A stretch of DNA of 64,000 nt from Prescottella agglutinans (GTDB taxonomy: Bacteria > Actinomycetota > Actinomycetes > Mycobacteriales > Mycobacteriaceae). The notes under the pieces were generated by a model. That model ran no database searches. It saw only the letters and a program-made list of their open reading frames with translations, and was not told the origin of the DNA. Below are positions 15,713 through 23,329 of the stretch, piece after piece (within the stretch, counting starts at the first letter, position 1; the number at the start of each line of letters is the position of its first letter). Where the stretch lies: contig NZ_RKLP01000006.1 in the NCBI RefSeq assembly GCF_004011865.1, positions 248,001 to 312,000 of the forward strand, written 5' to 3'. The position numbers and the translations under genes were made by a program.

Positions 15713-16495
15713 TCAGCTACCGGGGGCTCGTGTCTTCGCGAAGTCGTATGCCGCGAGCGGGCCGAGAACGCTGAGATCGACTCGGCCCTCCCACTCCTGG
15801 TTCAGGCGCTCCACCGTCTTGTCCAGAGCATCGACGTTGTCCGCGGCAATCAGGACGGCCACCGAACCGGCATCCTCGTCATCGGTCACGTCACGGACCC
15901 TCACGTCCTCGGCCACCTGTTCGAGTGCCTCGAGAAGCTGCTGTGTGTCCTGCCCTCGTTTGGTTTCCAACTCCTGTGCGATGCGCTCGCCGAGCGCAAG
16001 TCGCGCGTCGCGCGTGACCTCCTCTGGCTGGTCCCGGATGATCTCCCGGAGCCGGTTGGCCTCATCGTCCCCCGACAGGATCTCGCGCAGGACGGCGTCT
16101 TCGACGTACTTGCCCTTCACCACGTACTCGACGAGCCCCTCGAGTTGGTCGAGCGCGTCGGTGAACTCGTCGCGATAAGGTTCCAGCAGTTCGGACACCA
16201 CCGCGTCGGCATCGGTCATCACCGCGCCGAACTGGAACGGCAGCACCGGTGCGACCGCGGCAGTGGTGTCGAGAATCCTGGCATGGGCACGTAGATCTTC
16301 CGGTGTCCCCACCGGGCCGTCCGGGTCGATCTCGCTGACGAGCGCCGCGATGTCGTCGAAGGTGACGGTGGACAGCGGGGCGGGAGGCGTGCCGATGCCG
16401 GTGGCGTCCGGCTTCACCTCGACATCCGCCGGCACCAGTCCGTAGACGTATACCGCCGTAGTGTGGTCGCCGCTCTCGGATTTCTGGTCGGTCAT
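15713..16495 (-). CDS. gvpF: Gas vesicle protein GvpF/GvpL family (first copy)
   Basis: A 260-residue GvpF/L protein: N-terminal [11 protein letters not shown], central [20 protein letters not shown]-terminal [12 protein letters not shown]. The middle region is rich in acidic helices. The start overlaps the GvpA-like gene by 4 bases (ATGA). As the first F/L gene behind gvpA it matches the gvpF slot of Streptomyces clusters. Confidence 0.93.
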   Translation of the reverse strand: MTDQKSESGDHTTAVYVYGLVPADVEVKPDATGIGTPPAPLSTVTFDDIAALVSEIDPDGPVGTPEDLRAHARILDTTAAVAPVLPFQFGAVMTDADAVVSELLEPYRDEFTDALDQLEGLVEYVVKGKYVEDAVLREILSGDDEANRLREIIRDQPEEVTRDARLALGERIAQELETKRGQDTQQLLEALEQVAEDVRVRDVTDDEDAGSVAVLIAADNVDALDKTVERLNQEWEGRVDLSVLGPLAAYDFAKTRAPGS

Positions 16496-16893
16496 TGCTC
16501 GCTGCCTCCGCGGGATCGTCCTCGTGGCTGCTTTTCGCGGGCCTCTTCGACACTGCCGAGGAAGTCGGCCACCTTCTCGCCGGCCGCCTCGATCGCGCCC
16601 TTGGACTTGGATCGTGCGGCACCCTGGGTCATGCCGTCCACCATGTCCGGTAGACCCTTGGGTTGGGTGCTGGAGATCTCCAATCGATTGACTGCCTCGG
16701 CGAAACGCAGATAGGTATCGACGCTGGCGACCACGACGCGCGCATCGACGGTGAGAATTTCGATGCCCACCAGGGACACGCGGACGTACGCGTCGATGAC
16801 GAGACCCTTGTCCAGGATCGTGTCGATCACGTCGGCGAGGCTACTGGAACTCGGGCCTCCGCCCGCACCTCCGCCGCCTTGCATGATGGTCAT
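16492..16893 (-). CDS. gvpA: Gas vesicle structural protein GvpA-like
   Basis: A 133-residue protein. After a Gly/Ser leader it has the shell-protein core [20 protein letters not shown], then [20 protein letters not shown] and [14 protein letters not shown]. The C-terminal third is Lys/Arg-rich. It is the best candidate for the main wall protein among three GvpA-fold genes. The ATG overlaps the SRPBCC gene's stop (ATGA). The C-terminal extension resembles actinobacterial GvpA. Confidence 0.92.
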   Translation of the reverse strand: MTIMQGGGGAGGGPSSSSLADVIDTILDKGLVIDAYVRVSLVGIEILTVDARVVVASVDTYLRFAEAVNRLEISSTQPKGLPDMVDGMTQGAARSKSKGAIEAAGEKVADFLGSVEEAREKQPRGRSRGGSEQ

Positions 16894-17951
16894 CGGGCTG
16901 CCCCCTGCTTCCGGCGTCGCCCCGTTTGCGGCTCCGCCTCGTCTTCGTCCTCGTCTTCGTCGTCGGGTTCCCGATCGCCTTCCCGCTCGTCGTCAGGCGC
17001 CTCGTCCGAAGCGGCGCCTTCCATGTCCGCGCGGTCGCGACCCTCTTCTTCTTCTCCTTCCTCTTCTTCCTCTCCGTCCAGTTCTTCCGGTTCCTCGAGT
17101 TCCTCCTGCTCCCTCTGCTCTTCCAGTTCCTCGGGCGGCACGACCTCGCTGTCGTGGATTTCGCCGTGCCAGCCCTCCACGTCGTCCGGGTGCAGCACCG
17201 TCTGCATCATGACGTGGCGTTGAAAGTGCTTGAGCTCCAGTCTGATACGGCGACCTTGTGCCCGCCAGATATTGCCGGTCTTCTCGAAGAAGCCCTGTGG
17301 GTGGTACTCGATGATCACCTGAACACGCGTCAGTCCGGGTGCGAGTTCGTGGAAGGTGACGGCGCCGTCCAGATAGCCCTTGGCTCCCTTGGAACGCCAC
17401 ACGATGCGTTCGTCGGGGACCTGCTCGAGGATCGTCGACTCCCACGAACGATGCGACCAGAAGACCTGCGCCTTCCACTGCAGTTTCTCGTCCGAGACCT
17501 GCTCGACCTGTTCGAGTTTCTTCATGAATCCGGGGAAATCGGTGAACTGTGTCCACTGGTCGTACACAAGATCGATCGGAGCGCCGACGTCGATCTGTTC
17601 GACGATGTTGACGATCTTGCGGCCCTTGCCCTTCCCCTTGCCCTTGCCTCCGGTCAGGGTCTCCTTGAGGTCGCGGCCCTTCTCCTTGATCTTGCCGGTG
17701 AGGCTCGACCACCCCGCCTTCATCGCGGCTTTGGCTGGAGATTCGCCCTGCGCCAACCCTGTCACCGCGGTGGCGAGGCCTCCTTTTCCGCCGCCGGCAG
17801 TGAACTCGTCGAGGTGCCCGACCGTCGACGCCACGGTGTCCGTCAGTGACTTCACACCCTTCTCGGTGACTGCTCCGACGAGGTGCTGGAGTGAGTCCTT
17901 GAGTTGGTCCGTACCGCTTGTCGACTTCTTCGCTTCCTGGGTCGTGGCCAT
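16890..17951 (-). CDS. SRPBCC protein of the gas vesicle cluster (GvpZ-like position)
   Basis: 353 residues in three parts: a helical N-terminus (1-100), a Gly-Lys linker [12 protein letters not shown], and an SRPBCC/cyclase-dehydrase domain (about 114-250, with [19 protein letters not shown] and [11 protein letters not shown]). A very acidic Glu/Asp tail follows to the end. The same kind of gene is found in Streptomyces gvp clusters. Its role is unknown; a ligand- or lipid-binding chaperone is possible. ATG 17951 is preceded by GGGAGGTGA; GTG 17960 is possible but lacks a ribosome site. Confidence 0.85.
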   Translation of the reverse strand: MATTQEAKKSTSGTDQLKDSLQHLVGAVTEKGVKSLTDTVASTVGHLDEFTAGGGKGGLATAVTGLAQGESPAKAAMKAGWSSLTGKIKEKGRDLKETLTGGKGKGKGKGRKIVNIVEQIDVGAPIDLVYDQWTQFTDFPGFMKKLEQVEQVSDEKLQWKAQVFWSHRSWESTILEQVPDERIVWRSKGAKGYLDGAVTFHELAPGLTRVQVIIEYHPQGFFEKTGNIWRAQGRRIRLELKHFQRHVMMQTVLHPDDVEGWHGEIHDSEVVPPEELEEQREQEELEEPEELDGEEEEEGEEEEGRDRADMEGAASDEAPDDEREGDREPDDEDEDEDEAEPQTGRRRKQGAAR

Positions 17952-17956
17952 GCCGT

Positions 17957-18592
17957 TCACCTCCCGGTGCGCCGCACCGGCGCGTCGTCCGAGGAGGCGG
18001 ATCGCGAAGTTGTCCGGGTCTTCGGTTGGGCAGCTTTGCGGGTTCGGGGACTGCTACTCCGAGTCGACCTTGCCCGAGTCGATGTGGATCGGCGCCGTGG
18101 TGCTTCGGTGTGCCCGTCGCCGTCGTGGTGTTCGCCCGCTCGATCCTCGTCGTCGCGATCGGCGGCCGTCGACTTCTTCGGTCGTTCCTCGGACGCGGTT
18201 CCCTTGTCGCGGGCCGAGTCGTCTTCAGCCTCGGATGCTTCGGTGTCCTCGTGTTCCTCCTCGGGCGCCAGCACGCCGGTCACGCCCTTGGTGACACCCT
18301 CGGTCACCCCTTCGATCCGATCCGTCAGGGCGTCGATCCGGTTGCTCGCCGCTGCGACCGCGGCGTGCTTGGCGGCGTCGACCAACTCGCCACGCAAGCT
18401 TTCTGCGAGCTTCGATACCTCGGCGGAGTTGCCCAGTCGTTTCACGCCCTCACGTACCAGCCCCTGTGAACTGCTCGGAAGCCGACCGGTCGCTCCCGCG
18501 CCGGCGAGCATAAGCGCGGCCTTCATCTTGCGTGTGCGGCCGAGGAAGTATCCGGCCGCCACGGCGAGGGCGACACGCATGCCACCTTTCAT
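17957..18592 (-). CDS. Gas vesicle cluster protein with N-terminal hydrophobic helix (GvpY-like position)
   Basis: A 211-residue protein that I cannot place in a named family. Residues 6-18 and 25-36 are hydrophobic and could associate with membrane. Residues 45-110 are amphipathic helix (ASNRIDALTDRIEGVTEGV). The C-terminal half is Arg/Ser/Glu low complexity. It is the first gene of the gvp operon, with GAGGAG nine bases before the ATG; its stop lies in the ribosome site of the SRPBCC gene. Confidence 0.75.
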   Translation of the reverse strand: MKGGMRVALAVAAGYFLGRTRKMKAALMLAGAGATGRLPSSSQGLVREGVKRLGNSAEVSKLAESLRGELVDAAKHAAVAAASNRIDALTDRIEGVTEGVTKGVTGVLAPEEEHEDTEASEAEDDSARDKGTASEERPKKSTAADRDDEDRAGEHHDGDGHTEAPRRRSTSTRARSTRSSSPRTRKAAQPKTRTTSRSASSDDAPVRRTGR

Positions 18593-18630
18593 GACCGTGG
18601 TCTCCTCTGTGGATTCAAATCGGGTCTCCG

Positions 18631-18655
18631 GTACCCCGACGGTCCGGATCGACGC
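18631..18655 (-). promoter_or_regulatory. Possible SigB/SigF-type promoter of the gas vesicle operon
   Basis: On the minus strand GCGT (18652-18655) - 15 bases - GGGTAC (18631-18636), about 38 bases before the first gvp ATG. The -10 is exact. The -35 fits only the GNNT form. Confidence 0.4.
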
Positions 18656-18742
18656 CGACTCACGGGAGGGTTAACCAACGTGGTGGGCCCGCAAACACGA
18701 AACGGCGGAAAAGTCGCGGAGAGGCCGTAGGGCGCGGACGGC

Positions 18743-18768
18743 GAATGAAACGGCTCGAGAACGGGTAT
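18743..18768 (+). promoter_or_regulatory. Possible SigB/SigF-type promoter of DUF6480
   Basis: GAAT (18743-18746) - 16 bases - GGGTAT (18763-18768), 27 bases before the ATG at 18796. The -10 is perfect and the -35 is GNNT only. Confidence 0.4.
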
Positions 18769-18795
18769 GCGCGAGGCGTTGGTGAGGAGGCCGTC

Positions 18796-19053
18796 ATGAC
18801 CGAACCGAGCGCATCGCGCGGACCGGACCCTGATCCGCGCAACACCCCCGACCTCGAGCCGGGCGGGGGAGTTCCTACCGGATCCACACCGCCGGCATCG
18901 GGAGGAACCCACAGGGTGTCCGAGCACGAGCCGGACACCCGTGATCACTTCCCCGCGACGGGTGTGGCGACGATCGTGGTCGTCGCCGCCATCGTGGTGG
19001 TGTTCCTCGTCGTGGTGGTGGGGCTCATCCTGATGGCGACCGGGGTCTGGTGA
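18796..19053 (+). CDS. DUF6480-like small membrane protein
   Basis: An 85-residue protein. The polar Pro/Gly-rich N-terminus (SRGPDPDPRNTPDLEPGGGV) with the EHEPDTRDHFPATG motif is followed by one strong membrane helix (about 58-82). The pattern fits the DUF6480 family; its function is unknown. ATG 18796 has GAGGAGG upstream. A frame open from 18745 would overlap the GGGTAT element and is not used. It is divergent from the gvp operon. Confidence 0.75.
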   Translation: MTEPSASRGPDPDPRNTPDLEPGGGVPTGSTPPASGGTHRVSEHEPDTRDHFPATGVATIVVVAAIVVVFLVVVVGLILMATGVW

Positions 19054-19065
19054 CGGGCCACGTCT

Positions 19066-19917
19066 TCAGGATGCCGCTCGTTCTTCGACCGAAGCGATCA
19101 GGTCGACGACCTCTTGGTCCAACACTGCCCGCCGCTCCGCCCTCACATTGATCTCGGGCCAGCTGTCGATCGGTCGGATGGTCCGGCCCGCTTCGAAGGC
19201 CGTCACGACTCGTGGGTCCACATACGAAGCCCGCGCTACTGCTGCGGTGTTGCCGAGTTCGGTCGCGACCGTCCGCATCACTGCGAGTTCGGTTCGGCGC
19301 AGTGCTCGGCGGGACCTCGGGATCTCCGTGTCGGCGAGGGTCGCCGCCGCGAATACCGTTGCGTTCCAGGTGCGCAGATCCTTGGGGGTGAACTCATCAC
19401 TGAGTAGCTCATGGAACCGTTCGCCGATCTCGTCAGCTCGATCGTGCCAGCCTTCGGGCGTCCGATAGGCCAGAAATCTGGCGTCCGGAGGACGCCCTCG
19501 ACGTTGCCGATACGAAAGGCGCCGAGATCGAGGAGCCGCAGCGCGACGTGAACGACCCTGCTCCGCGTCGCACCGCGGTCGGCGAGACGGTCGACCACCT
19601 CCTGCCGGAACGTCGGAAGGTTCGGCTGCAGCCTCAGGACCCTGTCGTACTTCTCCCGGTCCCGCTGCTCGCGCCACCGCGGGTGGTAGACGTACTGGCG
19701 CCGTCCGGCGTCGTCCGTGCAGATGCCCCGACGGATCCGCGCAGATCCACACATCGCGCCAGGCAGGGGGGACCGCCAGAGATCGAATTCTCTCCAGAGT
19801 CGCGTCGTGCAGTCGAGCGCCGGAGGCGTCACGGTACTCGAACCCGCTCCCGCGCCGGCGGCGCGAGATTCCGGGTTCGTCGACGTTGCTGCGACGCAGT
19901 CCGTCGAAATCGGTCAT
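19066..19917 (-). pseudogene. DNA topoisomerase IB, frameshifted and internally deleted
   Basis: Poxvirus-like topoisomerase IB. From ATG 19917 one frame gives a normal N-terminus (SGFEYRDASGARL to DPSGHL, about base 19720). A second frame continues TDDAGRRQYVYHPRWREQRD to FRIGN (about 19500). The first frame then resumes at FLAYRTPEGWHD and runs to the stop, including the ASYVDPRVV block around the catalytic Tyr. About 60 residues between RIGN and FLAYR are missing compared with the family, which should remove catalytic side chains. Two shifts plus a deletion make it a pseudogene unless there are sequencing errors. Confidence 0.8.
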
Positions 19918-19969
19918 GCTCGGCGGATACCCGCGCGACGTCAGAGTCGGATCTCTCGACGTCCAGCGA

Positions 19970-20548
19970 TCAGCGTTCGGTACCCCGTCGGCTGACTGCG
20001 TCCCGCATGCGGTCGAGAATGCCGGTGATGGGGCCGAGGAGCAGGTCGCCGGGAGGTTCGTCCGGTGCAGACGGGTGAGGACGGGTCGGCGCCAGCTTCT
20101 TCACGGACTCGACTTTGCGGCCGAGATCGACGAGTTCGTCCGGAGTGAAGATGGTCCGCATGTGCGGGAAGATCTCGGACTCCTCCTCCTGGACGTGTTC
20201 GCGGATCTCGTGCATCAAGAGAGCCAGTTCCGCATCGAACTGCGGATCGTCCGGGTCGAGGCTTTCCAAGCGTTTCATCGTCTGCTCGGCCTCGGCATGT
20301 TCGTGCTTCGCCCGTTCTGCCTCGGAGGCGCTGACCTTCCGCTTGACGGCCGGGTACACCTCCGCTTCCTCCGCGACCGAGTGCTTCACCAATTCGATCA
20401 CCGTCTGGTCGACCAGATCTTTGCGGCGCGCTCTCGCCGCATCGCCGCCGGAGTCGTCGAGCCCTTCGAGTTCGGCGAACATGCGCTCGACTTTGCGGTG
20501 GTCCTCGGTGAGAAGCTCGATCACGTCTGGTTCTCCTCGTGGAGCCAT
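19970..20548 (-). CDS. Hemerythrin domain-containing protein
   Basis: A 192-residue four-helix protein. The diiron ligands of the hemerythrin (HHE) fold are visible: DVIELLTEDHRKVERMF, VELVKHSVAEEAEVYP-like IELVKHSVAEE, KHEHAEAEQ, and EIREHVQEEESEIFPHM. Such proteins bind oxygen or sense redox and iron. ATG 20548 has GAGAGGAGA upstream. It lies 111 bases behind DUF6131 and 52 before the topoisomerase remnant, so all three may share the DUF6131 promoter. Confidence 0.9.
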   Translation of the reverse strand: MAPRGEPDVIELLTEDHRKVERMFAELEGLDDSGGDAARARRKDLVDQTVIELVKHSVAEEAEVYPAVKRKVSASEAERAKHEHAEAEQTMKRLESLDPDDPQFDAELALLMHEIREHVQEEESEIFPHMRTIFTPDELVDLGRKVESVKKLAPTRPHPSAPDEPPGDLLLGPITGILDRMRDAVSRRGTER

Positions 20549-20659
20549 CAGGGTCTCCTCTCGCTGGTTCTGATTGTGGGTGTCGTGCTTCGGGGGACGG
20601 TCGGCCGGAACCCGGATCGGCAACCCGACCCGAGTTGGGACTGTGTGGTCACTGTGTGG

Positions 20660-20815
20660 TCAGTACCAGTAGCGGCGGCCTCCGACCGCGCGTCCGGTGG
20701 CTCCCAGCAGCGCGAGAATGGCGCCGACAACGACCAGTACGATGCCGATGATCCAGATGATCTGGATCCCGGTCAGGAAGCCGATGAGAAGCAAGATCAA
20801 ACCCAGGATGATCAT
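20660..20815 (-). CDS. DUF6131-like small membrane protein
   Basis: 51 residues, nearly all hydrophobic: two helices (about 2-16 and 18-40, GLILLLIGFLTGIQIIWIIG) and a Gly/Arg/Tyr tail RAVGGRRYWY. This is the DUF6131 pattern; the function is unknown. ATG 20815 has GAGGTG five bases upstream. A SigF-type promoter with GGGAAC lies about 70 bases before it. Confidence 0.8.
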   Translation of the reverse strand: MIILGLILLLIGFLTGIQIIWIIGIVLVVVGAILALLGATGRAVGGRRYWY

Positions 20816-20883
20816 CACCGCACCTCGATTCACGTCAGGGCGCGTCTCTCGGTTCGCACTTCGACGACACCCTTTGGCGGAGA

Positions 20884-20908
20884 GTTCCCGGCTGCCGGCC
20901 GGTGAAAC
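20884..20908 (-). promoter_or_regulatory. SigF-type promoter of DUF6131
   Basis: On the minus strand GTTT (20905-20908) - 15 bases - GGGAAC (20884-20889). It has the same spacing and -10 as the anti-sigma/sigF promoter at 12126. Confidence 0.55.
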
Positions 20909-20950
20909 ATAGCAGCGGAGAGTCGGGTCGAAGCAGACATGATTGTGAGC

Positions 20951-20966
20951 GCACCCTCGTGGGTGC
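20951..20966. repeat. Short perfect inverted repeat
   Basis: GCACCC-TCGT-GGGTGC, between the DUF6131 promoter and the DUF6098 gene. It could be an operator or a small hairpin; no T-run follows. Confidence 0.5.
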
Positions 20967-21044
20967 AGCATCCCGGTGCACGCATCGTCGTAGTTTCAGT
21001 CTCACGGCGACGTCCGGCGAGGAAAGGATGCTCGAGGTGAGGAC

Positions 21045-21512
21045 GTGACCGGATACCTCACGGATCATGAACTCCAGAATGGTCGCCTTGTCACGATCAC
21101 GACATTGGGTGAACTGGTGGCCCTGACAGTATCGACGCACGGAATCTTCCTTCGCTATTCGGCCGGTCCCGGCGCGGATGCGGCCGACTGCAGAAGCTTC
21201 GATCGCGAATCGGGTATCGACATGCCGGGTCTCACGGTTACGCCGCTGTCGCCCGAGAAGTGGTGGTCGCGATCACCGGAGGAATGGATTGCCCGGCGCC
21301 TGCACCGCTGCTGTGATCTGGGCGACGATGCGGATCGCTTCCCCTGGCTCCTCACCGGCACCGTGATCGGTCACAGCCTGGACTTCGAACCACTGGTCGC
21401 GCAGTTCCGGCCGCTGGCCCGCATCGAGCAATCGGTTCTCGACGAGGCGGCGTGTCTGTACGAGCAACGGTTCGGACCGTTTCGTTCCGGATACCCAGGG
21501 ACGAACCGGTGA
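21045..21512 (+). CDS. DUF6098-like protein
   Basis: A 155-residue soluble protein. Blocks that suggest DUF6098 are LRYSAGPGADA, the GLTVTPLSPEKWW motif, WIARRLHRCCDL, FPWLLTGTVIG and FEPLVAQFRPLARIE. The function is unknown. The GTG at 21045 has GAGGTGAGG just upstream. I saw no SigF-type promoter before it, although its neighbours have them. Confidence 0.75.
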   Translation: MTGYLTDHELQNGRLVTITTLGELVALTVSTHGIFLRYSAGPGADAADCRSFDRESGIDMPGLTVTPLSPEKWWSRSPEEWIARRLHRCCDLGDDADRFPWLLTGTVIGHSLDFEPLVAQFRPLARIEQSVLDEAACLYEQRFGPFRSGYPGTNR

Positions 21513-21567
21513 CGAGGTCTGAGGCAGCGCACGCCGGAGGCCTTCCGAAACACAAGGGAGAGTTCGC

Positions 21568-21624
21568 ATGAAGAAGCTCATTGTTGCCGCGATCTACGAC
21601 ATGGTCACTCCCGCCTGCCCCTGA
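21568..21624 (+). CDS. 18-residue reading frame with a strong ribosome site
   Basis: MKKLIVAAIYDMVTPACP then TGA. AAGGGAGAG stands eight bases before the ATG. The start (Lys-Lys then hydrophobic) resembles the beginning of a signal peptide, so this is either a truncated secreted-protein gene or a small peptide. Nothing else codes in 21513-21714. Confidence 0.3.
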   Translation: MKKLIVAAIYDMVTPACP

Positions 21625-21714
21625 CCGTTCGATTCTCGACCCCGCAGGAAGCATGCACGATCGCCGACCCGGCACCGACTTCGACGCCAACCGGATTTGG
21701 CACAATCTTCCGTC

Positions 21715-21894
21715 ATGCCGATGATTCAGATCAGCCAGACGCCCGGCCTCACGAACGAACAGAAGCGTGCCGTGATCGCCGCGGTGACCACGGCGTACGC
21801 GGAGGCCGCCGGGAAGGATCCGTCGAAGGTGTGGGTCACCATCACCGAGGTGCCGCGCGAGAACTGGGGCGTGGGCGGCGAACCGCTCGGATGA
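21715..21894 (+). CDS. 4-oxalocrotonate tautomerase-like protein
   Basis: A 59-residue tautomerase-fold protein. It starts Met-Pro, so removal of Met would expose the catalytic Pro1, and the body (TPGLTNEQKRAVIAAVTTAY and KVWVTITEVPRENWGVGG) fits the family. The substrate is unknown. ATG 21715 is preferred to 21697 because it places Pro correctly. Confidence 0.85.
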   Translation: MPMIQISQTPGLTNEQKRAVIAAVTTAYAEAAGKDPSKVWVTITEVPRENWGVGGEPLG

Positions 21895-21910
21895 CGGACG
21901 GCCGGACCGT

Positions 21911-22405
21911 CTAGGCCTTGCCGGTTCCGGCGGCGATGCCCTTGTCGAGTTGGGCGACCATCGCGGTGCCCAGCTCGGACAGCTGGGCCACCTGGCCGTC
22001 GTCGAGTCCCTCGAACACGAGCGCCTGCACGGTCCGGACGTGTCCGGGTGCGGCCTCGACCACCTTGTCGTACCCATCGTCGGTGAGGACCGCGAATGCT
22101 CCCCGCGTGCCGGGTACGGCCTCCCGCCGGGCCCACCCGCGCTTCTCGAGTCGCGTGACGACGTGCGACAGGCGGGACAGCGACGCGTTGGCCTGGCATG
22201 CCAGTTCCGACAGGCGAAGTCGGCGGTCCGGCGCCTCGGACAGGACCGCCAGGACGAAGTATTCGAAATGCGTGAGGTCGGAGTCGCGCTGCAACTGGGT
22301 GTCGAGCGCGGCGGGCAGGCGCGTGACCAGTGAGACCAGCGTCCGCCACGCCTCCTGCTGGGCTTCGGTGAGCCACTTGGTGCCGGTGCTGTCCTGCGCG
22401 CCCAT
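21911..22405 (-). CDS. MarR family transcriptional regulator
   Basis: A 164-residue winged-helix repressor. The DNA-binding part is RLRLSELACQANASLSRLSH, with the wing RREAVPGTRGAFAVLTDDG, flanked by dimerisation helices. It is divergent from the extradiol dioxygenase at 22546. The palindrome TTGAAGCTTCAA in front of that gene is its likely target. Its own promoter seems to be TTGACA-N17-GACATT. Confidence 0.92.
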   Translation of the reverse strand: MGAQDSTGTKWLTEAQQEAWRTLVSLVTRLPAALDTQLQRDSDLTHFEYFVLAVLSEAPDRRLRLSELACQANASLSRLSHVVTRLEKRGWARREAVPGTRGAFAVLTDDGYDKVVEAAPGHVRTVQALVFEGLDDGQVAQLSELGTAMVAQLDKGIAAGTGKA

Positions 22406-22426
22406 CGGGTCGGTCTCCGATCAGTG

Positions 22427-22455
22427 AATGTCAGTGATTGCCTACAGCGTGTCAA
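22427..22455 (-). promoter_or_regulatory. Promoter of the MarR gene
   Basis: On the minus strand TTGACA (22450-22455) - 17 bases - GACATT (22427-22432), 21 bases before the ATG. A direct repeat TCAGTGA (22421-22427 and 22431-22437) overlaps the -10 and could be an operator. Confidence 0.55.
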
Positions 22456-22515
22456 ACAGGTGCCGCCGCGTGCGCGCCGGGGAATAGGCGGCGTCCGGGT
22501 GCGTTGACTCCCATG

Positions 22516-22532
22516 TTAACTTGAAGCTTCAA
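22516..22532 (+). promoter_or_regulatory. Dioxygenase promoter element with 12-bp palindromic operator
   Basis: TTAACT (22516-22521) may be the -10. The perfect palindrome TTGAAGCTTCAA (22521-22532) covers the expected start site and ends two bases before AAAGGAG. This is a plausible MarR binding site. Confidence 0.55.
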
Positions 22533-22545
22533 TAAAGGAGTTCAC

Positions 22546-23322
22546 GTGAGCGACATGCCGGCCATCTTCCTCAGCCACGGCGCACCGCCGCTGGTCGACA
22601 GCGAGCGGTGGGTCGCCGAGCTGTCCGGCTGGTCCGCGGACCTGCCCCGCCCGACGGCGATCCTCGTCGTCTCCGCGCACTGGGAGTCGGCGCCGCTCAC
22701 GATCGGTGCCACCGAGACCGGGACGCCGCTCGTGTACGACTTCGGGGGTTTCCCGCGGCGGTTCTACGAGGTGACGTACCGTTCGCCCGGAGCGCCCGAC
22801 CTGGCCCGTCAGGTCGCCGCGCTCATGCCCGACAACGAACCGGTGTACCACCAGCCGAACCGCGGGCTCGACCACGGCGCGTACGTGCCGCTCACCGTCA
22901 TGTACCCCGACGCGGACGTCCCGGTGCTGCAGATGTCGATGCCGACCCTCGATCCCGAGCGTCTGCTCGAACTCGGGCGGCGCCTGCGGCCGCTGCGCGA
23001 GCAGGGCGTGCTGATCGTCGGATCGGGCTTCACGACGCACGGGCTGCCGTTCCTGCGCGACCCGTCGCCCGACGCGGCCGCGCCCGGCTGGTCGGCGGAG
23101 TTCGACGCGTGGGCGGCGGAGCGACTGGCGGCCGGTGACGTCGACGCGCTGATCGACTTCCGTGCGCAGGCGCCCGGCATGCCCTATGCGCACCCGACGA
23201 TCGAGCACTTCGCGCCGTTGTTCGTCACGCTCGGTGCGTCGAGCGATCCGGAGCAGATCGCCCAGCAGGTGATCGACGGCTTCTGGATGGGGCTCGCCAA
23301 GCGGTCCATCCAGGTGGCCTGA
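22546..23322 (+). CDS. DODA/LigB-type extradiol ring-cleavage dioxygenase
   Basis: A 258-residue class III extradiol dioxygenase of the 4,5-DOPA dioxygenase (YgiD-like) family. Metal ligands are seen in FLSHGAPP, SAHWESAPL, the GLDHGAYVPL block, and SGFTTHGL. It uses Fe(II) or Zn(II) on a catechol; the natural substrate is unknown. GTG 22546 has AAAGGAG five bases upstream. The divergent MarR gene probably represses it, perhaps sensing quinones or phenols. Confidence 0.92.
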   Translation: MSDMPAIFLSHGAPPLVDSERWVAELSGWSADLPRPTAILVVSAHWESAPLTIGATETGTPLVYDFGGFPRRFYEVTYRSPGAPDLARQVAALMPDNEPVYHQPNRGLDHGAYVPLTVMYPDADVPVLQMSMPTLDPERLLELGRRLRPLREQGVLIVGSGFTTHGLPFLRDPSPDAAAPGWSAEFDAWAAERLAAGDVDALIDFRAQAPGMPYAHPTIEHFAPLFVTLGASSDPEQIAQQVIDGFWMGLAKRSIQVA

Positions 23323-23329
23323 GCCCGGA

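Noticed and set aside
15713-16495. The two GvpF/L genes as a recent duplication
   Set aside because: The copies share motifs but little sequence, so they are old paralogs as in other gvp clusters.
1676-22405. Stress block as an integrative element or prophage
   Set aside because: No integrase, transposase, att repeats, tRNA border or phage genes. Gene content is chromosomal stress functions with local promoters.
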